DNA of 64,000 bases from JAJCYL01 sp965206015 (GTDB taxonomy: Bacteria; Bacteroidota; Bacteroidia; Cytophagales; Cyclobacteriaceae). The stretch spans positions 248,001-312,000 of the forward strand of contig CBDBIW010000014.1 of NCBI GenBank assembly GCA_965206015.1. Direction: 5' to 3'. The first letter of the stretch is position 1. Each line of letters opens with the position of its first letter. Below are positions 55,663-63,198 of the stretch, in pieces. The translations under genes and the position numbers were made by a program. Under the pieces are notes generated by a model, which was given only the letters and a program-made list of their open reading frames with translations, did no database searches and was not told the DNA's origin.

Positions 55663-55714
55663 TGTCCTACTCTCCAAAATATTGATCAACCATCTGTAAT
55701 AGTTAATATTTTAT

Positions 55715-56616
55715 CAATAGCGTCCTAAACGTTTAAAAAATAGCAGGGAAGAAATCCGTATCTCAAATTATCTTTGAGTTGCACAACGAACCCCATCCCT
55801 GCATGTCAACTATAAATTTGTTTTCTCAGGTCATCTCTAAGATTGACCGTAACTCCTTCAAAAAATTAGTACAGGAAAAGCAGACCGATAAATATCAGAA
55901 GGGCTATGATAGTTGACGCATTTGGTTTCACTGCTATTCTGTCAGTTTTCAAAAAGCCAATCTGTTCGTGATATCAGCAATGGTCTTCGATCAGCGACTG
56001 GCAATCTAAACCACATGGGCAACAACATTCAATTTGAGTCTGTTAAAGAAAATGACCTGCCAGAAGACAGCCATCAACACATTCTAAAAGATGAGCTTAT
56101 ACAACTCACAGGCAATCAAACCAAAAAGAAATACCCTAAACGACTGCGAAGGATTGCTATTTGGGATGAACAGCATCAACAAACCATTGAATTGATTACT
56201 AATCAAATGTCCCGGACAGCATACACAGTAAGTGAACTTTACAAGAGCAGATGGCAGATAGAAATCTTCTTTAGCGAGATAAAACAGTTGCTAAATATCA
56301 AATCATTTATTGGGACTACTCAGAATGCTGTGATGATTCAGATATGGACAGCCCTGATGACTATAGTTATCCTCAAGTTCCTGAAAGAACTCGCAAAATA
56401 TGGCTGGCAACTTTCAAACCTTGTGGCTTTTCTAAGATTGAACCTATTTGTTAAAATCGACTTGCATAGATGGCTGGACAGCCCTTTTGATCATCCGCCT
56501 GATCACCGTAAAAATCAAACACAGGGGGTGCTCTTTCATTAAACAGCATTAATGCCCTTAACCTGTGTGAAAAAGAAGATTCAACATAGCTTCCTAAAAC
56601 GTTTAGGACGCTATTG
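55715..56616 (+). mobile_element. Internally deleted IS4-family insertion sequence
   Basis: A 902-bp element bounded by perfect 20-bp inverted repeats (CAATAGCGTCCTAAACGTTT at 55715-55734 and its complement at 56597-56616). It holds one transposase gene with a frameshift and a large in-frame-like deletion; full-length relatives are about 1.35 kb. The flanks (…TATTTTAT and GTAAATTT…) show no clear target duplication. That fits a deletion next to the element that also removed the rest of the TonB receptor gene. It might still be mobilised in trans if an intact copy exists elsewhere. Confidence 0.85.
55804..56542 (+). pseudogene. IS4-family DDE transposase, frameshifted and internally deleted
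   Basis: Begins at ATG 55804 (MSTINLFSQVISKIDRNSFK, then LVQEKQTDKYQKGYDS) and meets TGA about 36 codons later. The frame that continues it (THLVSLLFCQFSKSQSVRDI) starts at 55913, so one base has been lost at the expected DSW/THL joint. Further on, NLNHMG runs straight into NNIQFESV, removing about 150 residues with the first two catalytic Asp residues of the DDE triad. The last part keeps YKSRWQIEIFF with the catalytic Glu. The protein cannot be active. Confidence 0.85.
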
Positions 56617-56648
56617 GTAAATTTTAATCTGTCGAGACATGGCAGGCA

Positions 56649-57413
56649 TTAACCCAATTGAATCTCAAATTCTTTCGTCTTCGCTACTCTACCTCCAACC
56701 GGATAACTTTTCTCGACAAATCTAATCCGGTTCACATCATCTACCGTCATAATAGTCGATGAGCACGTTCCATACGTTTCTGTTTCAATAAACATGGCAC
56801 TAATAGCCTTTTCCCATTCGTAAGACACTCCAGTCGACGGCAAGATATCATCGTCTGCTTCACTAGTGTTGCCCAATGCGTTAAATAATGTCTCATCCTC
56901 TATTTTTACTGATTCTGAGGCCTTTTCGAACAAATATTTACCTAATTCCACTTTGGGCCAGGAGGTATCCAACAATGCATTACTCAGACCATAAGACCCA
57001 GGAGGCAATTGTATAATCTTGTGATTAATATTGTTGTAGTACCACAATTCATTCCGATTCCCTATTAGAAGGTTGAGGCCATAGTACAAGTCTCCTTTTT
57101 TTTGAATGTCGAGCAGATAGGACTCTGGTGTGTGGCAGCCTTTTAAAAAGTCAGTTGTTAGATGACCTCTGGACGGTGCATTTTCTTTCTTGATCCCTGG
57201 ATCTCGGTAATTGGTAATGGCTGCAAACCTTCCTTCTGTTGTGATACCCATCCAGGTACCACCCGCCTCAAGGTCTCTACCAGCCAAAATCTCAGAATGA
57301 TCTTTCCAAAATGTCGCTTCGCTTGTTGGTCTTGCATAAAACTCATCCCGGTTAGCAGCTATAATCAGCTTATAACCAGGCTTTTGCTTCCATGAAAAAA
57401 GTATCAAACACAT
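56649..57413 (-). CDS. NRDE/TANGO2-family protein
   Basis: A 254-residue protein of the NRDE family (TANGO2 homologues). The N-terminal Cys2 follows the initiator Met (MCLILFSWKQKPGYKLIIAA), and the defining ANRDEFYARPT is at about 20-30, with GGTWMGITTEGRFAAITNYR. The N-terminal cysteine suggests an Ntn-hydrolase fold. Eukaryotic members have been linked to haem or lipid handling; the bacterial role is not settled. Complete; it ends 33 bp from the IS4-like element. Confidence 0.92.
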   Translation of the reverse strand: MCLILFSWKQKPGYKLIIAANRDEFYARPTSEATFWKDHSEILAGRDLEAGGTWMGITTEGRFAAITNYRDPGIKKENAPSRGHLTTDFLKGCHTPESYLLDIQKKGDLYYGLNLLIGNRNELWYYNNINHKIIQLPPGSYGLSNALLDTSWPKVELGKYLFEKASESVKIEDETLFNALGNTSEADDDILPSTGVSYEWEKAISAMFIETETYGTCSSTIMTVDDVNRIRFVEKSYPVGGRVAKTKEFEIQLG

Positions 57414-57423
57414 TGATTATTCT

Positions 57424-58507
57424 TCAAACCTTTACGGATAAACTTTTCTTGTATTCTGATGGAGTCTTGTTTGTATTTTTCTTAAAAGTTGCATTAAAGG
57501 CTGATAAGGTATTGAACCCATACTCGTAAGCTATTGCCGAAATCTTGAAATTGTCATAAAAACTCATCATTAAAGAGCTCTTTTGCTTTTTTAATCCGGT
57601 ATTGATTGGTGTAATCGGTAAAACTTATATTATTATGAACATTGAAAAGATTCGAAAGCAGAGGTTTGGCAATTTTAGTGCTGACAGATAGTTGTGACAA
57701 AGTAAAATCCGGACCCAGATATAATTGTTCCTCCTCTATTACGTTCTTGACTTTTCTTGAATAGTTTTCAACATCATTTTGGGACAGTTGAATATTTCTG
57801 TATTTAGGTTTTAATTCCTCAGTGAAGATTGCATGATTTCTAAGCACATAAAAACTAAGAAAATACATAATGGCACTATACACGACTGGTCCGGTCATGT
57901 AAGATGTTAGCCCCCATTCATGATTCATGAAATAAGCCATGCAAAATAACGCAGTTGAAATATAAAGCGTTTTTAGCCAGGCCTTAATTTCAGAAGACCC
58001 CTCCCGCTTCATAAACTTTGACAGGTAGAAAAGAGATAGCACCAAAAAGAGATAGCACCAAGAGATAGCACCAAATAAATCAAAGAATGGTATAAGATAG
58101 CCCGGGTATCTACCAATATACCAGAAGTGTGAGGTAGTCATTTCTGTTGACAAAGCCAATACAATAAAACCAGGCAAGAAGTGAAGGTAATGGTACCAAC
58201 GCCATTTGAAGCTGCTATTAAAAGAAAGTATATAAAGCAGTAAGAGAGGAACTATTGCCAGGTGAGCACCAAAGCCAATATCGAGAACGAAATTTGATAT
58301 CCCATTGTAAAAGAGCCGCAATGTGGATTTTGCAACTCTTATCCCAACAGCAACAAAAAGAGCTCCCAATAATATATTGGTGAGTCGTTTGCCGCCTTTT
58401 GAACTAACAAAGTACCCACCAATAAAAAAGCTTTGAACTGCCCCAACGCTGCAAAGCATAAGAAAAATTGTGTTCCAGTTCATTAAGTTTGTGCTTTGGT
58501 CAGGCAA
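57424..58507 (-). pseudogene. Membrane-bound AraC-type regulator, frameshifted before the HTH end
   Basis: An N-terminal membrane part with about six or seven helices (1-220) joins an AraC-type DNA-binding domain (about 255-355), a common Bacteroidota layout. The first frame stops at AKELFNDEFL (57554). The next frame continues without loss: YDNFKISAIAYEYGFNTLSA, FNATFKKNTNKTPSEYKKSL, the second helix-turn-helix and the family end. One extra T in a run of five (57566-57570) explains it. The whole would be about 360 residues. It is either a recent pseudogene, a phase-variable tract or a base-call error. The gene also holds a short tandem repeat at 58033-58075. Confidence 0.8.
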
Positions 58508-58577
58508 TTTTAATTGGATACGGTCAAAATTGAAAGCTGGCTTCTTTAGTTGTTAATGAATCAGCTCCTTTTAGAAT

Positions 58578-58585
58578 TAATTTTT
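58578..58585 (+). repeat. Target-site duplication, left copy
   Basis: TAATTTTT directly abuts the left inverted repeat of the IS1595-family element and is repeated exactly at 61910-61917. Eight bp is the duplication size of this family. Confidence 0.85.
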
Positions 58586-58613
58586 GGTAACTATATACGT
58601 GTTGGGACAACAT
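58586..58613 (+). repeat. Left terminal inverted repeat of the IS1595-family element
   Basis: Begins GGTAACTATATACGTG and ends GGGACAACAT. It pairs with 61882-61909 with 26 of 28 matches. It lies 38 bp beyond the stop of the 48-codon ORF. Confidence 0.9.
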
Positions 58614-58650
58614 TTAACAATACTTCTATATGATAAACAAGTCCCATTTT

Positions 58651-58797
58651 TTACTCTTTTCTCTTAGGTTCTTTCACAAGTTCCTTTACAGCCCCCACAA
58701 AGCCCCCACTCAACTTTAACTTCGTCTCGTACTTAGAAGCACGTTTTTTGGTTGGTTTAGGCTTAGATGGTTTCTTTTGGTCTTTCTTCCTGGTCAT
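58651..58797 (-). CDS. 48-residue basic ORF at the end of the restriction-modification operon
   Basis: A short frame starting 2 bp after the endonuclease stop: MTRKKDQKKPSKPKPTKKRA, then SKYETKLKLSGGFVGAVKEL and a basic end. Strongly Lys/Pro-rich at the N-terminus, with a possible amphipathic C-terminal helix. I recognise no family. Tight spacing and location inside the element suggest it is translated with the module. It could aid DNA binding or stability of the endonuclease, or be a relic; nothing in the sequence decides. Confidence 0.6.
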   Translation of the reverse strand: MTRKKDQKKPSKPKPTKKRASKYETKLKLSGGFVGAVKELVKEPKRKE

Positions 58798-58799
58798 AT

Positions 58800-59708
58800 C
58801 TATTCAAAAATATTATCTGGCAACCCATTTATCAATTCTTGCAATTCATTTGTGTCATTAGGAGGTTCATTTAAGTCAATTGTAACTAGCGGATTCAAAT
58901 GATTATAAAGTTGAGTTAACGGTTGAGAATTTCTAATCTGAATTAACTCAACCCCTTGATTTGTAGCTGTTGTTTGGATTCTTGACCTTCCACCAATCTT
59001 GTCAAAGATTATAACACCATTCCTTCCAACTCTTGCAATTTTATCCTCTATTACCTCTTGGTTTCCTGGTGCGATTAATGCTGATTCAATTCTAATCCTT
59101 CCCCTTCTTGTTTGAACTTCTGCATCTGACCCCCTTTCGACTTCCTGATCCCTTTCAATGTTTACCCAAAAAGTTTCATTTTCTTCTAATCCAAGTAACG
59201 TAAGGCAAGCTCTTAAAAAAACATTCTCTAATTTTTTACCATACTTTGATTTAGCCGAACCCTTTATTGATAAGGTAGCTGATCCAGCCATAAGCATTAG
59301 CCAGGCATCATTTTTAACCCCCGTTATTTCAAGTTGTTCAAATAGCGTATTGTACCTCTCAATTGTTTCTCTTAATATTCTTGGATAATCATCCGAACTA
59401 TACCCAAGATTAACGGTTCCTTTTATAGTCGATCCAAATATCCAATTTTCAATATCCTTTAATTCTTTAGGCTTTCTTCTTGTCGCTTGAATAGCATTGA
59501 AAAATTCAGTAATCCAATCATTTTCTCCATAACGTTTAATTGCCTGATCTCTTAATTCTTTAAGCCAATGAAAGGTGGTAAAATACCTTCCCTGCGTATT
59601 AGGTTCAATAAGGATTCTAAAGTTCCTTCCTTGAATTAAATGAAAGGTTATGTTTCTAAGAGATTCAACCGAATACGGATCGAATATATTTGTGTTTTTT
59701 TTAACCAA
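58800..59708 (-). CDS. CfrBI-like type II restriction endonuclease
   Basis: A 302-residue protein encoded directly after the methyltransferase (18-bp gap). The C-terminal half resembles what I know of the CfrBI endonuclease family: SAKSKYGKKLENVFLRACLT, then RDQEVERGSDAEVQTRRGRI and QEVIEDKIARVGRNGVIIFD. Asp195/Glu197, Glu208 and EDK (221-223) are candidate residues of a PD-(D/E)XK-type active site, but I cannot fix the triad. CfrBI cuts CCWWGG; sharing that site is inference. Frame and length appear complete, so the enzyme may be active. Any nuclease partner of this methyltransferase is expected here, which supports the call. Confidence 0.7.
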   Translation of the reverse strand: MVKKNTNIFDPYSVESLRNITFHLIQGRNFRILIEPNTQGRYFTTFHWLKELRDQAIKRYGENDWITEFFNAIQATRRKPKELKDIENWIFGSTIKGTVNLGYSSDDYPRILRETIERYNTLFEQLEITGVKNDAWLMLMAGSATLSIKGSAKSKYGKKLENVFLRACLTLLGLEENETFWVNIERDQEVERGSDAEVQTRRGRIRIESALIAPGNQEVIEDKIARVGRNGVIIFDKIGGRSRIQTTATNQGVELIQIRNSQPLTQLYNHLNPLVTIDLNEPPNDTNELQELINGLPDNIFE

Positions 59709-59726
59709 TTCCTATAATCCTCTATT

Positions 59727-60875
59727 CTAAAATCCATTTTTAAAATCGTATTCAGGATCAATGTCAATAAAATACGCTTTATCGGAGTGCTTTTTAATTC
59801 TCTTATTCATGTGATTGAAGTACTCTAAATCGTTTTCAATCATTAAAAACCTTCTATTTAAATTAAGAGCAGCTATTGAAGTAGTTCCTGTTCCTGCAAA
59901 TGGATCAAGTACTAAATCCCCTTTAAACGAGTAGTATCTAATTACTTTTTCAGCAAGTTCAACTGGAAATATAGCAGGATGAACTTTAGAATGTCCAGGG
60001 TGAAGTTTCCATATATTAGTTACATCATATTCACCTTCAATTTTAGAATCTTTGATAAGCTGTTTATCCCAATGCTTTCTTAAATTCCAATCTATCAACT
60101 TTGTTGTTTTCTTTCTATAAACCAACACATATTCAGTAACAGGGACGGGTTTATATTGTAATGGATTTCTGTCTGCCCTAAATCTTCGCCCACGTCCAAC
60201 ATTCCACCCCGCACCTTCTGGCTTCTGCCAAATAATATCATCTATAAACTCAAATCCAACCTCATCTAATAGTCTATGATAATCAAATTGAAGTGGTATT
60301 CTTTTGCTCGCTGTTTTTCTTGAAGTTCTTCTTATTAAAACGGGCGAAATGTTTACAACAATAAATCTTCCCTCCGAAAGAACATCATGGCATTTTTGGA
60401 AGGTGTTTTTAATAAACTTCAAATACCCATCATAATCAACATACTCAGCATATTCAGGCTTTGCATTATAGTAAGGCGGAGAGGTAAAGACCAATTGCGC
60501 TGTGTCATTTGGGAAACTATCTAAAATCTTATTACAATTCCCTAATATTACGCTATTACGTACTGGATTTGGTCTAAATTCTTTAATGGACTTCTTAGAT
60601 TCACTCTTTTCCTCTTTCGATTTTTTTGCCCTATTCTTGATTAAATCAATATCTGTATTTGAAACAATATTTTTTAATTCCAAATCCACCTTAACCTCAC
60701 CTAAATAGCTATACCCATTACTCTTAGTATGAATTGGTATTCTCCACAAATTAAATCTATCATCATACTCAGGAAGCCCTGTTTCGACAATTGATTTTAG
60801 ATTGTTTTCTATAATCCAATTGACCGAAACTTCTTTTGCTTTAGCAGTACTACCTTTGGCGTGCCTTATGCTCAT
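59727..60875 (-). CDS. DNA methyltransferase, probably N4-cytosine (SPPY type)
   Basis: A 382-residue amino-methyltransferase. Motif IV FTSPPYYNAKPEY is at about 130-142 (SPPY, typical of N4-cytosine enzymes). Motif I DPFAGTGTTSIAAL is near the C-terminus (324-337), so it is of the beta order. Motif X-like HPAIFPVELAEKVIRYYS precedes motif I. About 100 N-terminal residues (IIENNLKSIVETGLPEYDDR) form an extra domain, perhaps for target recognition. Its ATG overlaps the transposase stop as ATGA (60872-60875), which couples it to the transposase reading unit. It protects the DNA from the endonuclease encoded next. Confidence 0.88.
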   Translation of the reverse strand: MSIRHAKGSTAKAKEVSVNWIIENNLKSIVETGLPEYDDRFNLWRIPIHTKSNGYSYLGEVKVDLELKNIVSNTDIDLIKNRAKKSKEEKSESKKSIKEFRPNPVRNSVILGNCNKILDSFPNDTAQLVFTSPPYYNAKPEYAEYVDYDGYLKFIKNTFQKCHDVLSEGRFIVVNISPVLIRRTSRKTASKRIPLQFDYHRLLDEVGFEFIDDIIWQKPEGAGWNVGRGRRFRADRNPLQYKPVPVTEYVLVYRKKTTKLIDWNLRKHWDKQLIKDSKIEGEYDVTNIWKLHPGHSKVHPAIFPVELAEKVIRYYSFKGDLVLDPFAGTGTTSIAALNLNRRFLMIENDLEYFNHMNKRIKKHSDKAYFIDIDPEYDFKNGF

Positions 60876-61805
60876 TTCACTATAAGTTGTTTGTAAGTTA
60901 ATCGTCCATCAACACTCTTTAATGAAGATGCAAAACGGTCTTTATCCGCTAATTTCCTTGTATTGTAACGATAAGAAAACTCGTCTGTATATCGGCTCAA
61001 ATGTTTTCGACTTGCATAATGATAGATTCCAAAAACACCTCTTTTAAACAGGCTCCAAAACCCTTCTATTGAGTTTGTGTGGAATCCGTTGTTCACAAAT
61101 TGACCTTCATTATGCTTTACAACTTCATGCTGATAATCTTTTGAAAGTCCATTATAAGAACCCCATTCATCGGTTACGATTATCGCACCCTTTCTGCCAT
61201 ATTCTCAATAACAGGCTTTAAAGTCTTTGCCTTGGTGTCAGGCACTACGGTGGTTTTCACCTGCCCCTTGTTTAAAAGTCCAAACACAGGGGTTTTGTCT
61301 TTAATACTACGCCCTTGCGAATCTTTAACCTTTTTGTCAGCGTGTCGGTTCTTATTCTTTCCTCCAACGAAAGTTTCATCTGCCTGTATTTCACCCTCCA
61401 ACAGATCAGATTCTTTCTGGCGAAGCATTTCTCTTATTCTATGAAGTATGAACCATGCGGTTTTTTGGGCAACGCCTAAGTCCCTGTGTAATTGTAATGA
61501 ACTAATACCTTTCTTATGGGCTGTCGCTAAATAAATAGCAGCAAACCAACTATTCAGTTTTATTTTTGAATTTTCAAATACAGTTCCAACTGTTACGGTG
61601 AATTTCCTTCCACAATCCTTATCTGAACACGTATAACCCCTATTGGTTAGGTAAGGTTTTTTATCCATCCCACAATGAGGACACACTGGCTTGCCGCTCC
61701 ATCTTTGTTGCTCCAAGCATTTTGTGCACGTATCATGGTCTTTGAAATGAGTTAGGATGTGCGGTAGTGAGTTGAATTTTCATAGGGTAGTGAATTGAAT
61801 TTCAT
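60872..61805 (-). pseudogene. ISXO2-like (IS1595-family) transposase, frameshifted
   Basis: The N-terminal zinc ribbon CPHCGMDKKPYLTNRGYTC and DCGRKFTVTVGTVFENSKI are followed by EGEIQADETFVGGKNKN (first catalytic Asp). At about 61190 the frame breaks (AERVR stop) and resumes one base back as KGAIIVTDEWGSYNGL (second Asp), FHTNSIEGFWSLFKRGVFGI and YNTRKLADKDRF to the stop at 60872. The 5' end is also damaged: a ~22-bp tandem duplication (ATGAAATTCAATTCACTACC and a near copy at 61764-61805), one copy with an extra A, puts the ATG out of frame with ILTHFKDHDTCTKCLEQQRW. Only a TTG at 61716 remains in frame. The element is probably immobile by itself. Confidence 0.85.
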
Positions 61806-61881
61806 ATAGAGGGTTTTTATGATATGTAAATGTAATAATTGTCCCATTAAACACCTCATTATTGACTGGTTGTTTTCCATT

Positions 61882-61909
61882 ATGTTGTCCCGACACGTAT
61901 ATAGTTGCC
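61882..61909 (-). repeat. Right terminal inverted repeat of the IS1595-family element
   Basis: Complement of the left repeat with two mismatches. Read inward on the minus strand it starts GGCAACTATATACGTGTCGG. The gap of about 75 bp to the first damaged ATG would hold the transposase promoter; I see no clear TAnnTTTG there. Confidence 0.9.
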
Positions 61910-61917
61910 TAATTTTT
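61910..61917 (+). repeat. Target-site duplication, right copy
   Basis: TAATTTTT, identical to 58578-58585 and directly adjoining the right inverted repeat. Confidence 0.85.
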
Positions 61918-61994
61918 ATTAAAATCGCAATTGAATTTCAAAATTCAATAAAATACCTATTTTCTCAATAAAGAATACTATCGGATCAGAACGA

Positions 61995-62624
61995 CTAGTC
62001 TTCAATGAAATCAATAACAGCAGCTCGGTACTTATCTTTTTGTACAAAATCCTGCATTCTTTTCAGTGATTTGTAAGGATCATCAACTATAAACATATTG
62101 ATTGCCCAAATTGGTAAACCTCCTCCAGGATCAGCATAGAATTGGTATTGAACTTCTGTTAGGTTTGGCTCGATAGGCGTGAAAGTCCAACTGCCTTCAA
62201 GTTGTTTTATGCGGATATAATCACTCTCCTCAGGGATGTAGTCAGGCATCCCGATAACACTTGAAGTAACAACTTTGGTGTCTTTGTCCTGGGAATAATC
62301 AAATTTAGCTACCAGGTCTCGATCTGTAGCAGGAAACGGAAAATTCAATTTGAGGTGAACAACGCTACTCTTTTCATTGAAAATTTTAACGGGAGTTCCT
62401 GATTCAACATGATTGTACCAATCTTTTGCCGCATCTGAATCTCGTACAAGTGCTACAACACTGGTAAGGCTGGCGTTTACTCTGGTGATCGCCCTAAATT
62501 CTTTGATCTTACGACCTTCTGTCAACCGGGTATAAACTTGTATCCCGTCCTTGTCCTTTTCCAACTTCCATCCATCTGATGCAAGAAAAAGACTGCTTAG
62601 GAAGATCATGAGAAAAGTCGTCAT
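61995..62624 (-). CDS. START-domain protein, exported
   Basis: A 209-residue protein with a short signal peptide (1-16, FLMIFLSSLFLASDG). A START-type lipid-binding fold follows: GWKLEKDKDGIQVYTRLTEG, RKIKEFRAITRVNASLTSVV, VVHLKLNFPFPATDRDLVAK and WTFTPIEPNLTEVQYQFYAD. Family members bind lipids in a hydrophobic pocket; the bacterial ligand is unknown. Complete. It ends 78 bp from the right target duplication of the IS1595-family element. Confidence 0.88.
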   Translation of the reverse strand: MTTFLMIFLSSLFLASDGWKLEKDKDGIQVYTRLTEGRKIKEFRAITRVNASLTSVVALVRDSDAAKDWYNHVESGTPVKIFNEKSSVVHLKLNFPFPATDRDLVAKFDYSQDKDTKVVTSSVIGMPDYIPEESDYIRIKQLEGSWTFTPIEPNLTEVQYQFYADPGGGLPIWAINMFIVDDPYKSLKRMQDFVQKDKYRAAVIDFIED

Positions 62625-62728
62625 TAGTTCTGATTAAATTCTGTCATTCTTAAAAGTATGTACATCAAATACAGTGGCATATTTGTGTTCAAGTGATTCA
62701 AAACAATTCCTAGCATTAGTGTTATACG

Positions 62729-63198
62729 GTGGGTCTTTCTGAAGATATTAAACAAAAAACATTTAAGAACGAGTTTAACAAAGTTATTGTCAACAGCATT
62801 TTTACTAATAACTGGATACACGGAAAACAGCTAAGCATTTTTAAACCCCACGGATTAACTGAACCTCAATACAATGTTCTAAGAATATTGAGAGGTCAAT
62901 ATATCCAAATACGTCGACAATCAATTTAATTATTGATCGAATGCCTGGTCGAATGTCTAATGTGTATAGAATCGTGGATAAGCTAAAGTAAAAAGGGCTT
63001 CTAGAGAGGACTCAGTGCAGGAATGACCGCAAAGCAGTTGACGTAACCATAACGGAAAAAGGGCTTAAACTTCTTGAGGAGTTAAACATAACAATGACAT
63101 CATGGGAGTCACAAATTAAAGGAATCAATGAGGAAGATGCTGAGCAATTAAATAGCCTACTTGACAAACTACGGTCTGCTGGCAACTCTACTCTTTGA
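62729..63198 (+). pseudogene. MarR-family transcriptional regulator, broken
   Basis: From GTG 62729 the frame encodes the MarR N-terminus (LTEPQYNVLRILRGQY, about 44-59). It is then thrown off by an apparent extra AT in ATATAT near 62900. The next frame restores PNTSTINLIIDRMPGRMSNV and the HTH/wing, then has a TAA just after VDKLK (near 62990), and finishes GLLERTQCRNDRKAVDVTIT... to TGA 63198. One frameshift and one nonsense mutation therefore inactivate it. It would have been a ~155-residue repressor, divergent from the START gene. Its end overlaps glpD by 11 bp. Confidence 0.8.

Larger units (their letters stand above)
58586..61909 (-). mobile_element. IS1595-family element carrying a restriction-modification module
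   Basis: A 3324-bp element. Terminal inverted repeats of 28 bp (58586-58613 and 61882-61909) differ at two positions, start GGTAAC/GGCAAC and share AACTATATACGTGT and GGGACAACAT. Exact 8-bp direct repeats TAATTTTT flank it. All genes read right to left: a broken ISXO2-type transposase, an SPPY-type DNA methyltransferase, a CfrBI-like endonuclease and a 48-codon basic ORF. The family is known to include members with passenger genes. The intact duplication shows that the whole unit transposed as one piece. It lies 71-79 bp upstream of the AraC gene start. Confidence 0.9.

Noticed and set aside
55700..56630. Target-site duplication around the IS4-like element
   Set aside because: The flanks are both A/T-rich and look alike at first sight, but no exact direct repeat adjoins the 20-bp ends.
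58033..58075. CRISPR-like repeat
   Set aside because: Three tandem units of 13-16 bp without spacers inside a coding region; not a CRISPR array.
58800..60875. Restriction-modification genes as a chance neighbour of an IS
   Set aside because: The inverted repeats and exact 8-bp duplication lie outside the whole set, and the transposase overlaps the methyltransferase start, so the genes are inside the element.
61180..61200. Programmed -1 frameshifting in the IS1595-type transposase
   Set aside because: The shift site (GCAGAAAGGG) is not a typical slippery heptamer, and the gene's 5' end is also disrupted, so simple decay is more likely.
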